NCBI RefSeq assembly: GCF_004799285.1
Contig: NZ_SSND01000001.1
Coordinates: 1,612,001 to 1,676,000 of the forward strand
From: Aliigemmobacter aestuarii
GTDB taxonomy: Bacteria; Pseudomonadota; Alphaproteobacteria; Rhodobacterales; Rhodobacteraceae
Reading direction: 5' to 3'
Length of the DNA stretch: 64,000 bases
The position numbers and the translations under genes are program-made. This document shows, in pieces, positions 21,559 through 29,571 of this stretch (position 1 is its first letter; the number at the start of each line of letters is the position of its first letter). The notes below the pieces were generated by a model. It was given only the letters and a program-made list of their open reading frames with translations, ran no database searches and had not been told where the DNA came from.

Positions 21559-22674
21559 TCAGTCGGAAAGCAGGTGGCCCTGCCGCAGGATCGTTTCCCC
21601 CGCGACATGGCACATGCCCTGACCCTTCATCACGAAAGGCCAGAGTTCGCGCCGGAACAGGATTCCGGTCGCAGGTGAAAGGACGGGCAAGCGCTGCCGC
21701 TTCGTCGGGTCCGAGACATGGGCCAACGTATCCCCGGTCGCGACCCTGTCGCCGGGGCAATGCAGCCAGGTCACGATCCCGCCCTGGGGGGCGAAAGCCT
21801 CGACCGCGCCGCCCAGGGGATAGAGCGGCGGCAGCGGATGGGCCGGGGCCGCCGTGCCCGAAACCGCGCCGACCGCACCCAAAAAGACCATCAGGTTTTC
21901 AGCGTCCCGCGCGGCGGTCGCGTCGTCAACGTCGCCCTGACCGCGATATTCCAGCGTCGATGAAAAGCATCCCGCCGGGATCGGGTGGCGCCCGGCGTGG
22001 CGCGCGGCCAGATCGCGCCAGGGGGCGGTATGCGCCTCGTCAAAGGCGTTCCCGCCCGACACATCCTGAACCAGCGCCAGTTCCGCCCCGATCGAACGGC
22101 ACAGAAGTTCGGTATCGGCCGGGCGAAGGCCCGAGGCGTAAAGATGCAGGATCGCGACGTGATCGCAATGCAGATCAAGCACGTAATCGGCGTCATGCGA
22201 CCATTGCATCAGGCGCAGGCGCAGTTCGTCCGGTTCGGTCAGGGGCGCGACGCGCGCAAGCGCGGCGCCGAATGCCGCCCGGACCGCGGCCTTGTTGTGA
22301 TCGGGGTCATCCGTCAGCACCCCGTCCAGATCATCGCCGACAAGCGCCGCAAGATCGGGATACCCGCGGTTGAAGTTGCGCATGGTTTCCAGATCCTGCC
22401 GGCCCTGCGGCTTGTTCTGGACCCATTGCATCAGGCCGATCGGGTTGGCCAGCGGCACGACCGACACCTGCCCAGTGATCCGGCCCTGACGTTCGGCTTC
22501 GTCCAGACGATCCATCAGATGCCACAGAGCCAGCGGCCCCGGCATTTCATCGGCATGAAGCCCGCCGTGCAGATAGACCTTTGGCCGCGCCTCGCGTTCC
22601 CCCCAGACATGGCATGTCATTGTGCGGGACGATCCCGGACTGACCGCTGACAGGGAAACGGATTCGGACCTCAT
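21559..22674 (-). CDS. Succinylglutamate desuccinylase/aspartoacylase-type zinc hydrolase (M14-like)
   Basis: A 371-residue protein with zinc-site motifs HGGLHADEMPG (His and Glu, about residues 36-43) and DLHCDH (His, about 168), as in the AstE/AspA branch of the M14 carboxypeptidase superfamily. The C-terminal part has a lipoyl-like small beta domain (PGDRVATGDTLAHVSDP). No signal peptide is seen. Such enzymes remove acyl groups from amino acids or cut C-terminal residues. Placement between a peptidase gene and the binding protein suggests work on imported modified peptides. GAGGAG precedes ATG 22674. Confidence 0.86.
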   Translation of the reverse strand: MRSESVSLSAVSPGSSRTMTCHVWGEREARPKVYLHGGLHADEMPGPLALWHLMDRLDEAERQGRITGQVSVVPLANPIGLMQWVQNKPQGRQDLETMRNFNRGYPDLAALVGDDLDGVLTDDPDHNKAAVRAAFGAALARVAPLTEPDELRLRLMQWSHDADYVLDLHCDHVAILHLYASGLRPADTELLCRSIGAELALVQDVSGGNAFDEAHTAPWRDLAARHAGRHPIPAGCFSSTLEYRGQGDVDDATAARDAENLMVFLGAVGAVSGTAAPAHPLPPLYPLGGAVEAFAPQGGIVTWLHCPGDRVATGDTLAHVSDPTKRQRLPVLSPATGILFRRELWPFVMKGQGMCHVAGETILRQGHLLSD

Positions 22675-22785
22675 ACACTCCTCATGGGCCCTGGCCCGAA
22701 CGAGGGAAAGCGTAGGCCCGATGCGAAACGGGCGTCAAGCGGGATTGTCGTTACCTCCTGCGGTAACCGGCCCGGCCTGACGGCT

Positions 22786-24798
22786 TCAGATATGGTCGCG
22801 CTGGATCGCCTCGTTCCAGGCGCGACGAAACACCTCATGTCCGTTTTCGGTGATCCGCAGCCAGGCCGACAGATGGAAATGCGTCGCATCGCAGGACAGC
22901 CGCGTTTCGCTTTCATGGCCAAGCGTTGCATCGGCGCGGATCTGGCTGACGCGATACCGGGTGACAAGGCAGGCCGACAAAGGATCGCCATCGATGATTT
23001 CATAGCGGGCGAAGCCTTCCGATGCCTGGCGGATGCCGATGTCCGTCATCGTGTGGTCATAGGTCCAGCGCGGGAAATCCACCGTGATCCGCCCGGTCAA
23101 AAGATCGCGCGTCACTCGGCGCGGATGCCCGGGCGTGACGGGGTGATCGGTAACCGGGCTCTGCGGCGCGTGTTCCGGAGGATCGAAGGCGCGCAGGGCG
23201 GCATCCGCGGCACGCGGCGGGCGCACCGGCACGTCAAGTCTGGTCTGCCCGCAATCGACCGTCAGCATCGTCAGCTCCGGCGAGGGCCAGGCAATCGGCC
23301 AGTATGTCGATGACAGGGAAAGGCCGATCCGGTGGCCCGCAGGAAAGGCATGGGCGATGTCGTCCAGTTCCACTACCACCGTGATGAACTCCCCCGGTGT
23401 CAGGGGTTCGGGCCGGTCGTGCCCCTTGTGATGCGTCAGGTTCAGAAGGCCCAGCGTCACCCGCGTCGACGAACCATCAGGGGCCACATCGTTCAGGCGG
23501 ACAGCGGCAAGCGCCAGCGGCCTGTCGGACGCCACGCGCAGCGTCAGCCGGGGCGCGCCCAGGATCTCGACCCGGTCGGGCAGGGGTTCGCTCTGCCATA
23601 CCAGCGAGCCCGCGTCATCCTCGCGCTGGTCGGTCGGCCAGTCGGCTTCATCGCCATAGCGTCCGATCTCGCCCGCGGCCAGACCGACCCAGAGCGGGGA
23701 CCGGACCCGCGCCAAACCCGCCTGCGGTGCGGCCGCCAACCTCCCGCCCACAGGGTGAAGAGCCTCCCAACGGATCCGGGGCGATGGCCAGGCATCCTCG
23801 CCCACCCAGCGGCCGGGGCGATGACGATAGCAGGTGGCGGGCGGCACGCTGTCCTGCATCCAGACACGCAGCGCCGGTTCGTCCATGATCCCGGTATCGC
23901 GCCCCTTCATCCAGTGATCGCACCAGCGGATGACCTCTTGCAGCCAGCCGATGGCGGGTTCCACCGTCACGTCATGCGGAAAGGAATGGGCCCAGGGCCC
24001 GATCAGCCCGCGACAGGGCGATGACAGGCCCGCCAGAAGACGCGGCACCGCTTCGGAATAATTGTCGGCCCAACCCGACACCGCATAGACGGGCACGCGG
24101 ATCGCGGCGAAAACCTCGCAGACCGATCCCTGCCGCCAGTAGCCATCCCGCCGCTGATGGGCCAGCCAGGTCAACCCCCAGGGACGGTTCGCCCGGATCC
24201 GGTCCATCCAGATGTCGCGCCAGGCCGGGCCGTGGATCGCCGGATCGGGCGGCAGATCCTGCGAGGCCATCATCGTGCCTGACCAGTCGATGTTGTCCTT
24301 CGACAGGCAACCGCCGATGTAGTGCACATCCGTGGCATAGCGGTCATCGGTGAAGCCGACCGCGATCACCGTCTTCAGCGCGGGCGGCTGCCGGGCGGCG
24401 ATCTGCAACCCGTTGAACCCGCCCCAGCTGATGCCGATCATTGCGACCTGCCCGTCGCACCAGTCCTGCGCGGCAATCCAGGCGATGACATCGCTACCGT
24501 CTTTCTGTTCGACAGGCGTGTATTCGTCGACGATCACGCCCTCGCTTTCGCCGGTGCCCCTGATGTCGACGCGCAGGCAGGCATAGCCATGCCCCGCCAG
24601 ATACATGTGCAGGCCCTGATCGCGAGTGCGGGTGCCGTCATGCTTGCGATAGGGAAGGTATTCCAGGATCGCCGGAACCGGATCGGCCCCGGCGGGCCGC
24701 CACAGTTTCGCGGCAAGCCGGGTGCCGTCGGGCAAGGGAATGAACAGGTTTTCGACAACCTCGACCGGGTGGGGAAACTGGGTGCGGACGGTTGTCAA
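22786..24798 (-). CDS. CocE/NonD family hydrolase (Xaa-Pro dipeptidyl-peptidase S15 type)
   Basis: A 670-residue alpha/beta hydrolase with the nucleophile in GISWGG (about S125), the aspartate in GWADNYSE (about 243) and the histidine in GPWAHSFP (about 271), followed by a jelly-roll X-Pro C-terminal domain (about 420-560). Members cut Xaa-Pro dipeptides or ester substrates. The first codon seems to be TTG 24798 with GGAG 6 bases before it; the only nearby ATG is out of frame. This is the first gene of the operon, so a promoter should lie in 24799-24900. The 111-base gap to the next gene holds nothing recognised. Confidence 0.88.
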   Translation of the reverse strand: MTTVRTQFPHPVEVVENLFIPLPDGTRLAAKLWRPAGADPVPAILEYLPYRKHDGTRTRDQGLHMYLAGHGYACLRVDIRGTGESEGVIVDEYTPVEQKDGSDVIAWIAAQDWCDGQVAMIGISWGGFNGLQIAARQPPALKTVIAVGFTDDRYATDVHYIGGCLSKDNIDWSGTMMASQDLPPDPAIHGPAWRDIWMDRIRANRPWGLTWLAHQRRDGYWRQGSVCEVFAAIRVPVYAVSGWADNYSEAVPRLLAGLSSPCRGLIGPWAHSFPHDVTVEPAIGWLQEVIRWCDHWMKGRDTGIMDEPALRVWMQDSVPPATCYRHRPGRWVGEDAWPSPRIRWEALHPVGGRLAAAPQAGLARVRSPLWVGLAAGEIGRYGDEADWPTDQREDDAGSLVWQSEPLPDRVEILGAPRLTLRVASDRPLALAAVRLNDVAPDGSSTRVTLGLLNLTHHKGHDRPEPLTPGEFITVVVELDDIAHAFPAGHRIGLSLSSTYWPIAWPSPELTMLTVDCGQTRLDVPVRPPRAADAALRAFDPPEHAPQSPVTDHPVTPGHPRRVTRDLLTGRITVDFPRWTYDHTMTDIGIRQASEGFARYEIIDGDPLSACLVTRYRVSQIRADATLGHESETRLSCDATHFHLSAWLRITENGHEVFRRAWNEAIQRDHI

Positions 24799-24873
24799 GC
24801 ATCGCTCCGGCTGACCGTGTCTGCCGACACTGCACCAGCCTTCCCGCGGCTGTCAAACGCCGGCGCGGGCGAA

Positions 24874-24898
24874 CCCCCCAGCGCGTTTGTCCGGGGGG
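24874..24898. terminator. Possible terminator hairpin after the DUF2478 gene
   Basis: CCCCCC (24874-24879) can pair with GGGGGG (24893-24898) around a 13-base loop. It lies just past the stop of the - strand gene ending at 24901 and before the TTG start of the peptidase operon. The stem is short and no long T-run follows, so the call is tentative. Confidence 0.4.
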
Positions 24899-24900
24899 CA

Positions 24901-25398
24901 TCAAACGGCGGTCGCGGTGCACCAGTCCAGAACGGCGGCCGGATCGGCGGGCAGTTCGGTGGCCATCCCTTCGGCAAAGGTTTCGAACGCCGCGCGATGG
25001 CCGTGTCCCACGGCAAGGATGACCGGCACGCCCGAGGCCAGCGCCTGGCCGATGAACGGGCGAAAACCGCGGCCTTCGGCCTCGGTCCGGCCGAACTTGT
25101 TCACGATGGCCAGTCGCGCGCCGGTGTCCAGAACCGCCGCGGCAAGCCCGACAGCCTGTTCAAGCCCGTCTGGATCAAGGCGGCAGCCTTCCGACAGCGC
25201 CCCCAGATCCTGGGTGATGCGCACCACGCGACCCGTCGACAGGACATGCAGGTCCATGTCGCACTTGTCGTCGGCGCCTGCGACGTTGACCTGCACCGCC
25301 CCGGCCAGCGGCCAGCCGCGCGCCTCAAGATCACGGGCAAGATCGGCGAGGATGCGGTTGGCCTTGCCGCGTTCGTCGCAACTGATGAATGCAAGCAT
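24901..25398 (-). CDS. DUF2478 nucleotide-binding-like protein linked to molybdenum metabolism
   Basis: A 165-residue protein of the DUF2478 type, beginning MLAFISCDERGKANRILADL and containing CDMDLHVLSTG and LAIVNKFGRTEAEGRGF, both typical of this family. Members are often annotated as molybdenum-transport-associated and resemble NTPases of the MobB/THEP1 group, though a standard P-loop is not evident here. Start 25398 gives the normal family N-terminus; a longer in-frame ATG at 25446 adds a lysine-rich extension without support. It is divergent from mobA, with a 71-base gap between them. Confidence 0.8.
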   Translation of the reverse strand: MLAFISCDERGKANRILADLARDLEARGWPLAGAVQVNVAGADDKCDMDLHVLSTGRVVRITQDLGALSEGCRLDPDGLEQAVGLAAAVLDTGARLAIVNKFGRTEAEGRGFRPFIGQALASGVPVILAVGHGHRAAFETFAEGMATELPADPAAVLDWCTATAV

Positions 25399-25469
25399 GG
25401 GGTCCGCCGCCTTGTGTTTCCGCGCCTGTGCCTGCTTACATGGCACGCGCCCCCATTGGAAGCAAAGCC

Positions 25470-26111
25470 ATGACCGCCGCCGCCCCTACCCCGCCCGAGT
25501 CCCTTCTCCCCATCGCGGGGGTGATCCTTGCCGGTGGCCGGGGAAGCCGCATGGGCGGCGTGGACAAGGCCTTGATCCCTCTGGGCGGGCGGGCGCTGGC
25601 CGATCACGTCCGCGACCGTCTGGCGCCGCAGGTCGCGGCGCTGGCAATCAGCGCGAATGGCGATCCGGGCCGTTTTTCCGGCACCGTCCTGCCCGATCCC
25701 CTGCCCGATCAGCCGGGCCCGCTTGCCGGGGTTCTGGCGGCGATGGACTGGGCCGGGGGCCTTGGGTTCGGCCATGTGGTGACGGTGTCGACGGACACCC
25801 CTTTCCTTCCCCGCGATCTGGTGCGTCGGCTTTGGGCCGGGGGGTCCGGCGGCCCGGCCATCGCGGCGACAGAAACGGCGCCCGGCGTTCTGCGCGCCCA
25901 TCCCACCTTTGGCCTGTGGCCGGTCGGCCTTGCCACCGACCTGCGCGAAACGCTGGCGCGCGGGGATCGAAAGGTGATGCTGTGGGCCGAACGGCAGGGC
26001 GCGACACTCGTGCCCTTTGCCACGGGGACGGTGGACCCATTCTTCAACATCAACACGCCCGACGACCTGGCCCAGGCCGAACGCCTGCTGCCGATCTGCC
26101 CCCAGGCCTAA
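25470..26111 (+). CDS. mobA: Molybdenum cofactor guanylyltransferase
   Basis: MobA joins GMP to molybdopterin to make the guanine dinucleotide cofactor of DMSO-reductase-type enzymes such as formate dehydrogenase or nitrate reductase. The 213-residue product has the nucleotide-binding motif LAGGRGSRMGGVDK (about residues 17-30) and TVSTDTPFLP with the metal-binding Asp. ATG 25470 has GGAAG about 8 bases upstream; an earlier in-frame ATG at 25440 would add ten residues. It converges with the TusA-like gene, overlapping by 4 bases. Confidence 0.92.
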   Translation: MTAAAPTPPESLLPIAGVILAGGRGSRMGGVDKALIPLGGRALADHVRDRLAPQVAALAISANGDPGRFSGTVLPDPLPDQPGPLAGVLAAMDWAGGLGFGHVVTVSTDTPFLPRDLVRRLWAGGSGGPAIAATETAPGVLRAHPTFGLWPVGLATDLRETLARGDRKVMLWAERQGATLVPFATGTVDPFFNINTPDDLAQAERLLPICPQA

Positions 26112-26344
26112 AGGCCGCCGCCCCGGCGGATGAAATAGGCGGTGGCATCGCCTTCAGCCCGGCTTTCAAGAAACTCGTGTCCCGCTTCGGCGCAGAAATG
26201 CGGCACGTCGATCACGGCGGCCGGATCGGTCGCCAGAAGGCGCAGGGTCTGCCCCGGCGCCATGCCCAGCAACCGCTTGCGCGCACGCAAGACAGGCAGC
26301 GGGCACAAAAGCCCGATCGCGTCCAGATCCTCGTCCCAGGTCAT
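26108..26344 (-). CDS. TusA-family sulfur carrier protein
   Basis: A 78-residue protein with the CPxP signature (LLCPLPVLRARK, Cys at about 14) and the two-layer alpha/beta TusA pattern. TusA-like proteins carry persulfide sulfur for tRNA thiolation, molybdenum cofactor maturation or formate dehydrogenase activation. Start 26344 overlaps the end of the LysR gene as ATGA, so the two are co-transcribed. Nearness to mobA suggests sulfur delivery to a molybdoenzyme, but this is inference. I give no symbol because paralogues are common. Confidence 0.85.
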   Translation of the reverse strand: MTWDEDLDAIGLLCPLPVLRARKRLLGMAPGQTLRLLATDPAAVIDVPHFCAEAGHEFLESRAEGDATAYFIRRGGGL

Positions 26345-27282
26345 GGCCCGCTATAGCCCTGTCGCCCCGCCCCGTCCACCTTGGCCGACGTCCTTCGCGG
26401 CGGCGAAACCAGCGTGCGCGCCGTATCCATCAGCGCCTGAAGAACGGGCGTATGGGGTTCCTGATGCGCGGCGATCAGACCGACCGAAGGCACGGCCCCC
26501 GATTGCCGGATCGGCACGATCCGCAGATCCTTGCCGGTTGTCAGGAACTCGGCCATGTCATTGGGCAGGATGGTGACCCAGTCGCCGTGGCTGACGTTGG
26601 CCACCAGAACCACCGTCGAGTTGCTTTCGATCGAGGCCGTCGGGGCGATGCCCGCCTCCATGAAGCAGCGGTTGATGATGCGGCGGTTCTGCATGTCGGG
26701 CGTCAGCAGGCAAAGCCGCTGGTCCTTCAGGTCGGCCCATTCGATGCTCGTGTTGTCGGCCAGCGGATGATCCTTCCGGCACACCAGCGTATAGGTTTCC
26801 CGGTACAGAAAGCAGGTCGAGACGCGGCCAAGCGGTTCATTGTCAAGATAGGTGATCCCGGCATCGACATCGAGGTTTTCCAGCATCTCAAGCACCTCGG
26901 CCGAGGTGCGCGACAGGATGGTAAAGCTGACCTTGGGGTGGCTTTCGCTGAAGGACGCGGCCAGTCGCGAGGCCCATGTCAGGGCGGTGGGAACCACGGC
27001 CAGCCGCAACTGGCCCGCAAGACCCGTGCCGGAAAACCGCATCTCTTCCCGAAGGCGGCGCGCATCGCCCACGATCCGGCGCGCCCAGTCCAGCGCACGC
27101 AGCCCCTCGGGCGTAAGCCCGCGAAAGCGCGACCCCCGTTGCACAAGCTTCACGCCCAACTGTTCCTCAAGCTGGCGGATGCCCGTGGACAGCGACGGCT
27201 GGGTGATGCCAAGGCTTTCGGCGGCCTTGCCGAAATGCTGTTCCTTCGCCAGCGCGATCAGCATTTCAAGTTTTCCGATCAT
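26341..27282 (-). CDS. LysR family transcriptional regulator
   Basis: A 313-residue regulator with an N-terminal winged helix-turn-helix (about residues 1-60: EQHFGKAAESLGITQPSLS) and a LysR substrate-binding domain. Start 27282 gives the usual N-terminus. A triple ATCGAA/TTCGAT repeat lies 10-42 bases upstream and could be its own operator. The co-transcribed TusA-like gene and nearby mobA suggest control of a molybdoenzyme pathway such as formate oxidation; the effector is unknown. Confidence 0.92.
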   Translation of the reverse strand: MIGKLEMLIALAKEQHFGKAAESLGITQPSLSTGIRQLEEQLGVKLVQRGSRFRGLTPEGLRALDWARRIVGDARRLREEMRFSGTGLAGQLRLAVVPTALTWASRLAASFSESHPKVSFTILSRTSAEVLEMLENLDVDAGITYLDNEPLGRVSTCFLYRETYTLVCRKDHPLADNTSIEWADLKDQRLCLLTPDMQNRRIINRCFMEAGIAPTASIESNSTVVLVANVSHGDWVTILPNDMAEFLTTGKDLRIVPIRQSGAVPSVGLIAAHQEPHTPVLQALMDTARTLVSPPRRTSAKVDGAGRQGYSGP

Positions 27283-27291
27283 GTCTGACCC

Positions 27292-27324
27292 ATCGAAACC
27301 GGTTTCTTCGATAGGCGGATCGAA
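27292..27324. promoter_or_regulatory. Candidate LysR operator, three ATCGAA half-sites
   Basis: ATCGAA (27292-27297), TTCGAT (27307-27312) and ATCGAA (27319-27324) form two inverted repeats with 9- and 6-base spacers. The palindrome GAAACCGGTTTC (27295-27306) is nested inside. The cluster lies directly upstream of the LysR gene start, the usual place for autoregulation. Confidence 0.55.
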
Positions 27325-27381
27325 TAGAAAAACGCGCGCCAAGGCAACCGGCTTGTCGCGCGCCACCGCCGCACATCCCCG

Positions 27382-27732
27382 TCAGGGCCGGTTCCGGGTT
27401 GGGTGCCCCCGGTCCGCGATCTGCGTCAACACGTCGTGCCGGCCCAGGGCACGTTGCGCGGCCTGTTTCAGCGCCGCGCTTTCCGCCCTTGCCCGCGCCA
27501 GTTCGACGTTCAAGAGCGCGCGGCGGTCATCGCACCAGCGGTTGTAGGCCAGCGCCGGGCGCGGATCGCCCTGCCATTCGGGCAGGTCGATCGGCTGGGA
27601 TGTGGTCGCCGCGATCTGGCGGGCGATCCGGTCTTCGCGCGCGATCGCGGCCCTACAGGCGCCCAGATCCCGGTCGCGGATCAGTTCGGCAAGGCGAACC
27701 AGCCGCACAAGCCTGGGATCACGGTCGGGCAT
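27382..27732 (-). CDS. FliJ-like small coiled-coil protein, last gene of the flhB operon
   Basis: A 116-residue, charged, mostly helical protein (MPDRDPRLVRLVRLAELIRD, then RRALLNVELARARAESAALKQAA) without signal peptide or membrane segment. It overlaps the end of flhB by 14 bases on the same strand. The length and heptad-like helices resemble FliJ-type export chaperones, but I cannot show homology. Its place at the end of flhA-fliR-flhB suggests a role in flagellar export. Confidence 0.7.
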   Translation of the reverse strand: MPDRDPRLVRLVRLAELIRDRDLGACRAAIAREDRIARQIAATTSQPIDLPEWQGDPRPALAYNRWCDDRRALLNVELARARAESAALKQAAQRALGRHDVLTQIADRGHPTRNRP

Positions 27733-28801
27733 GGGCCTTGCCCAGCTTGCGGATGCGTTCGGCATAGCGGATCGCGGCCGCGACGGCGCGGTAGTGTTCG
27801 GGGCGGATTTCCTCGCCCAGGGCCACGACCGCGTGGATCGCCCGTGCCGTTGGCGGATCGGACCTGATCGGGACGCCCGCCAGCATCGCCCTTTCGCGGA
27901 TGCGCGCGGCGACCTCATCCACGCCCTTGGCCAGACAGACAGGCGCCCGTCCCGATGCGGGGCCCCATTGCAGGGCGACGGCGTAATGCGTGGGGTTGAC
28001 GATGACCACATCGGCCTTCGGCACATCGGCCAGCATCCGGTTCTGCGCGATGTCCATCCCGCGCTGTCGGCGCCTTGCCTTTGTGGCGGGGTCGCCCTCC
28101 TGATCCTTCAGTTCATCCATCAGTTCTTTCCGGCTCATCCGGTTGCGGTGCAGGAAATCGGCCTTCTGCCAAAGGTGATCGGCGCCTGCGATGACAAGGC
28201 TTACGCCCACGACCAGCGCCAGAAAGGCCAGCATCTGCGCAAAGATCTGCGGCAGCGCCAACCCAATCGGCATCTGCGCAAGCAGCGCGATCCCCTCGCC
28301 CTGGCCCTTCAGGAACCAGATCAGCACGGCGGCGATGGCAAACAGCTTTACCGTGTTCTTCGCGAATTCCACGAGGCCGGTGCGGCCGAACTTGTTGCGG
28401 GCATTCGCGATCGGCGAGATGCGCGACAGTTTCGGCATGAGGTTTTCGGGCGTCATCAGGATGCCCTTGAAGGCGATCAGGAACAAAAGGATCACGGCCA
28501 TCGGCACAAGGAACAGCGTCGCCCCCACCAGACCCAGATGCAGGAACGGCATCATCGGCGGCGACGGCGACAGCAGCTGTGCGGCAAGCGGCCCGGGGCG
28601 GGCCAGAAAATGCGCCAGCACCGGCCCGGCCTGTTGCACGATCCACGCCCCCAGAAGCCAGACGACCGCCGCATGACCCAGAAAGGACACCGCCGATGTC
28701 AGGTCATTCAGGCGGGGTGCGTCGCCTTTCTCTCGCGCCTGTTCCAGCCGCCTTGGCGTTGGTTCATGTTCCTTTTCCGAGGCGTCCTGTTCCTCGCTCA
28801 T
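27719..28801 (-). CDS. flhB: Flagellar export apparatus protein FlhB
   Basis: FlhB is an inner-membrane part of the flagellar type III export gate and switches substrate specificity from hook to filament after self-cleavage. The 360-residue product starts with a charged stretch (KEHEPTPRRLEQAREKGD), has four membrane segments, and carries the autocleavage motif NPTH (in VIVNPTHYAVAL, about residues 270-273). It overlaps fliR by 4 bases (ATGA). Confidence 0.95.
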   Translation of the reverse strand: MSEEQDASEKEHEPTPRRLEQAREKGDAPRLNDLTSAVSFLGHAAVVWLLGAWIVQQAGPVLAHFLARPGPLAAQLLSPSPPMMPFLHLGLVGATLFLVPMAVILLFLIAFKGILMTPENLMPKLSRISPIANARNKFGRTGLVEFAKNTVKLFAIAAVLIWFLKGQGEGIALLAQMPIGLALPQIFAQMLAFLALVVGVSLVIAGADHLWQKADFLHRNRMSRKELMDELKDQEGDPATKARRRQRGMDIAQNRMLADVPKADVVIVNPTHYAVALQWGPASGRAPVCLAKGVDEVAARIRERAMLAGVPIRSDPPTARAIHAVVALGEEIRPEHYRAVAAAIRYAERIRKLGKAHARP

Positions 28802-29571
28802 CTGCGCCCCCCGAACGGGTCTGCCAGCGCCGCACCGGCGTCATGCCCCCAATGGGCCAGGATCAGGGGCGCCGTCACGGCCAGAAGGACAAGGCCCAGA
28901 AGGGTGATCGCCGGGGCGCCGACAAAGACCACCATCAGTTGCGGCATGGCCCGGTTGATGACCCCGAGCGCGAGGTTGAACAGCAGGGAGACCGCGACGA
29001 ACGGCGCCGCCAGAGCCAGCGCCAGACCGAACACATGAGCCAGATTGGCCACGCCCCAGGCCGTGAAGGAACCGGCCGACAGCGCCTCGCCCGCGGGGAA
29101 AGGCCTGTAGGACAAGACGATCAGCCGGACCGCCTCGACATGCATGCCGGACAGGACGAACAGCGCCAGACCCGCCCAGACAAGCAGGTTCGACAGAACC
29201 GGCGAGGGTTCAACACCCGGCGCGGCGAAAAGGTGCGACAGCGCCACCGATTGGGCCATGATCGCACCGGCGATCTGGAAGGCCTGCACGAAGAGACGCA
29301 GCAGAAAGCCGATGCACAGGCCAACCACCGTTTCGGTGACGATCACGCGCAAGGACAGAGCCGGCGCGGCCTCCGGCCCAAGCGCGGGCGTGACCGCGAC
29401 GGTCAGCGCAAGGGCCAGCGCGGCACGCACGCGCATGGGCACGCTCGCCTCGCCCAGGGCGGGCAGCAATGCCATGGCCGCACCGATCCGCAACAGGACG
29501 GGATAGGCCGCCATCAGCATCGCCTGAAGCTGTTCGATGGCGATCAGGGCGATCTGGTACAGGGCCGTCAC
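28798..29571 (-). CDS. fliR: Flagellar biosynthetic protein FliR
   Basis: FliR is a membrane component of the flagellar export gate. The 257-residue product has six or so hydrophobic segments and the family pattern of MRVRAALALALTVAVTP and SHLFAAPGVEPSPVLSNLL. The start is GTG 29571, overlapping the flhA stop as GTGA. fliQ, usually beside fliR or fliP, is not in this window. Confidence 0.94.
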   Translation of the reverse strand: MTALYQIALIAIEQLQAMLMAAYPVLLRIGAAMALLPALGEASVPMRVRAALALALTVAVTPALGPEAAPALSLRVIVTETVVGLCIGFLLRLFVQAFQIAGAIMAQSVALSHLFAAPGVEPSPVLSNLLVWAGLALFVLSGMHVEAVRLIVLSYRPFPAGEALSAGSFTAWGVANLAHVFGLALALAAPFVAVSLLFNLALGVINRAMPQLMVVFVGAPAITLLGLVLLAVTAPLILAHWGHDAGAALADPFGGRR

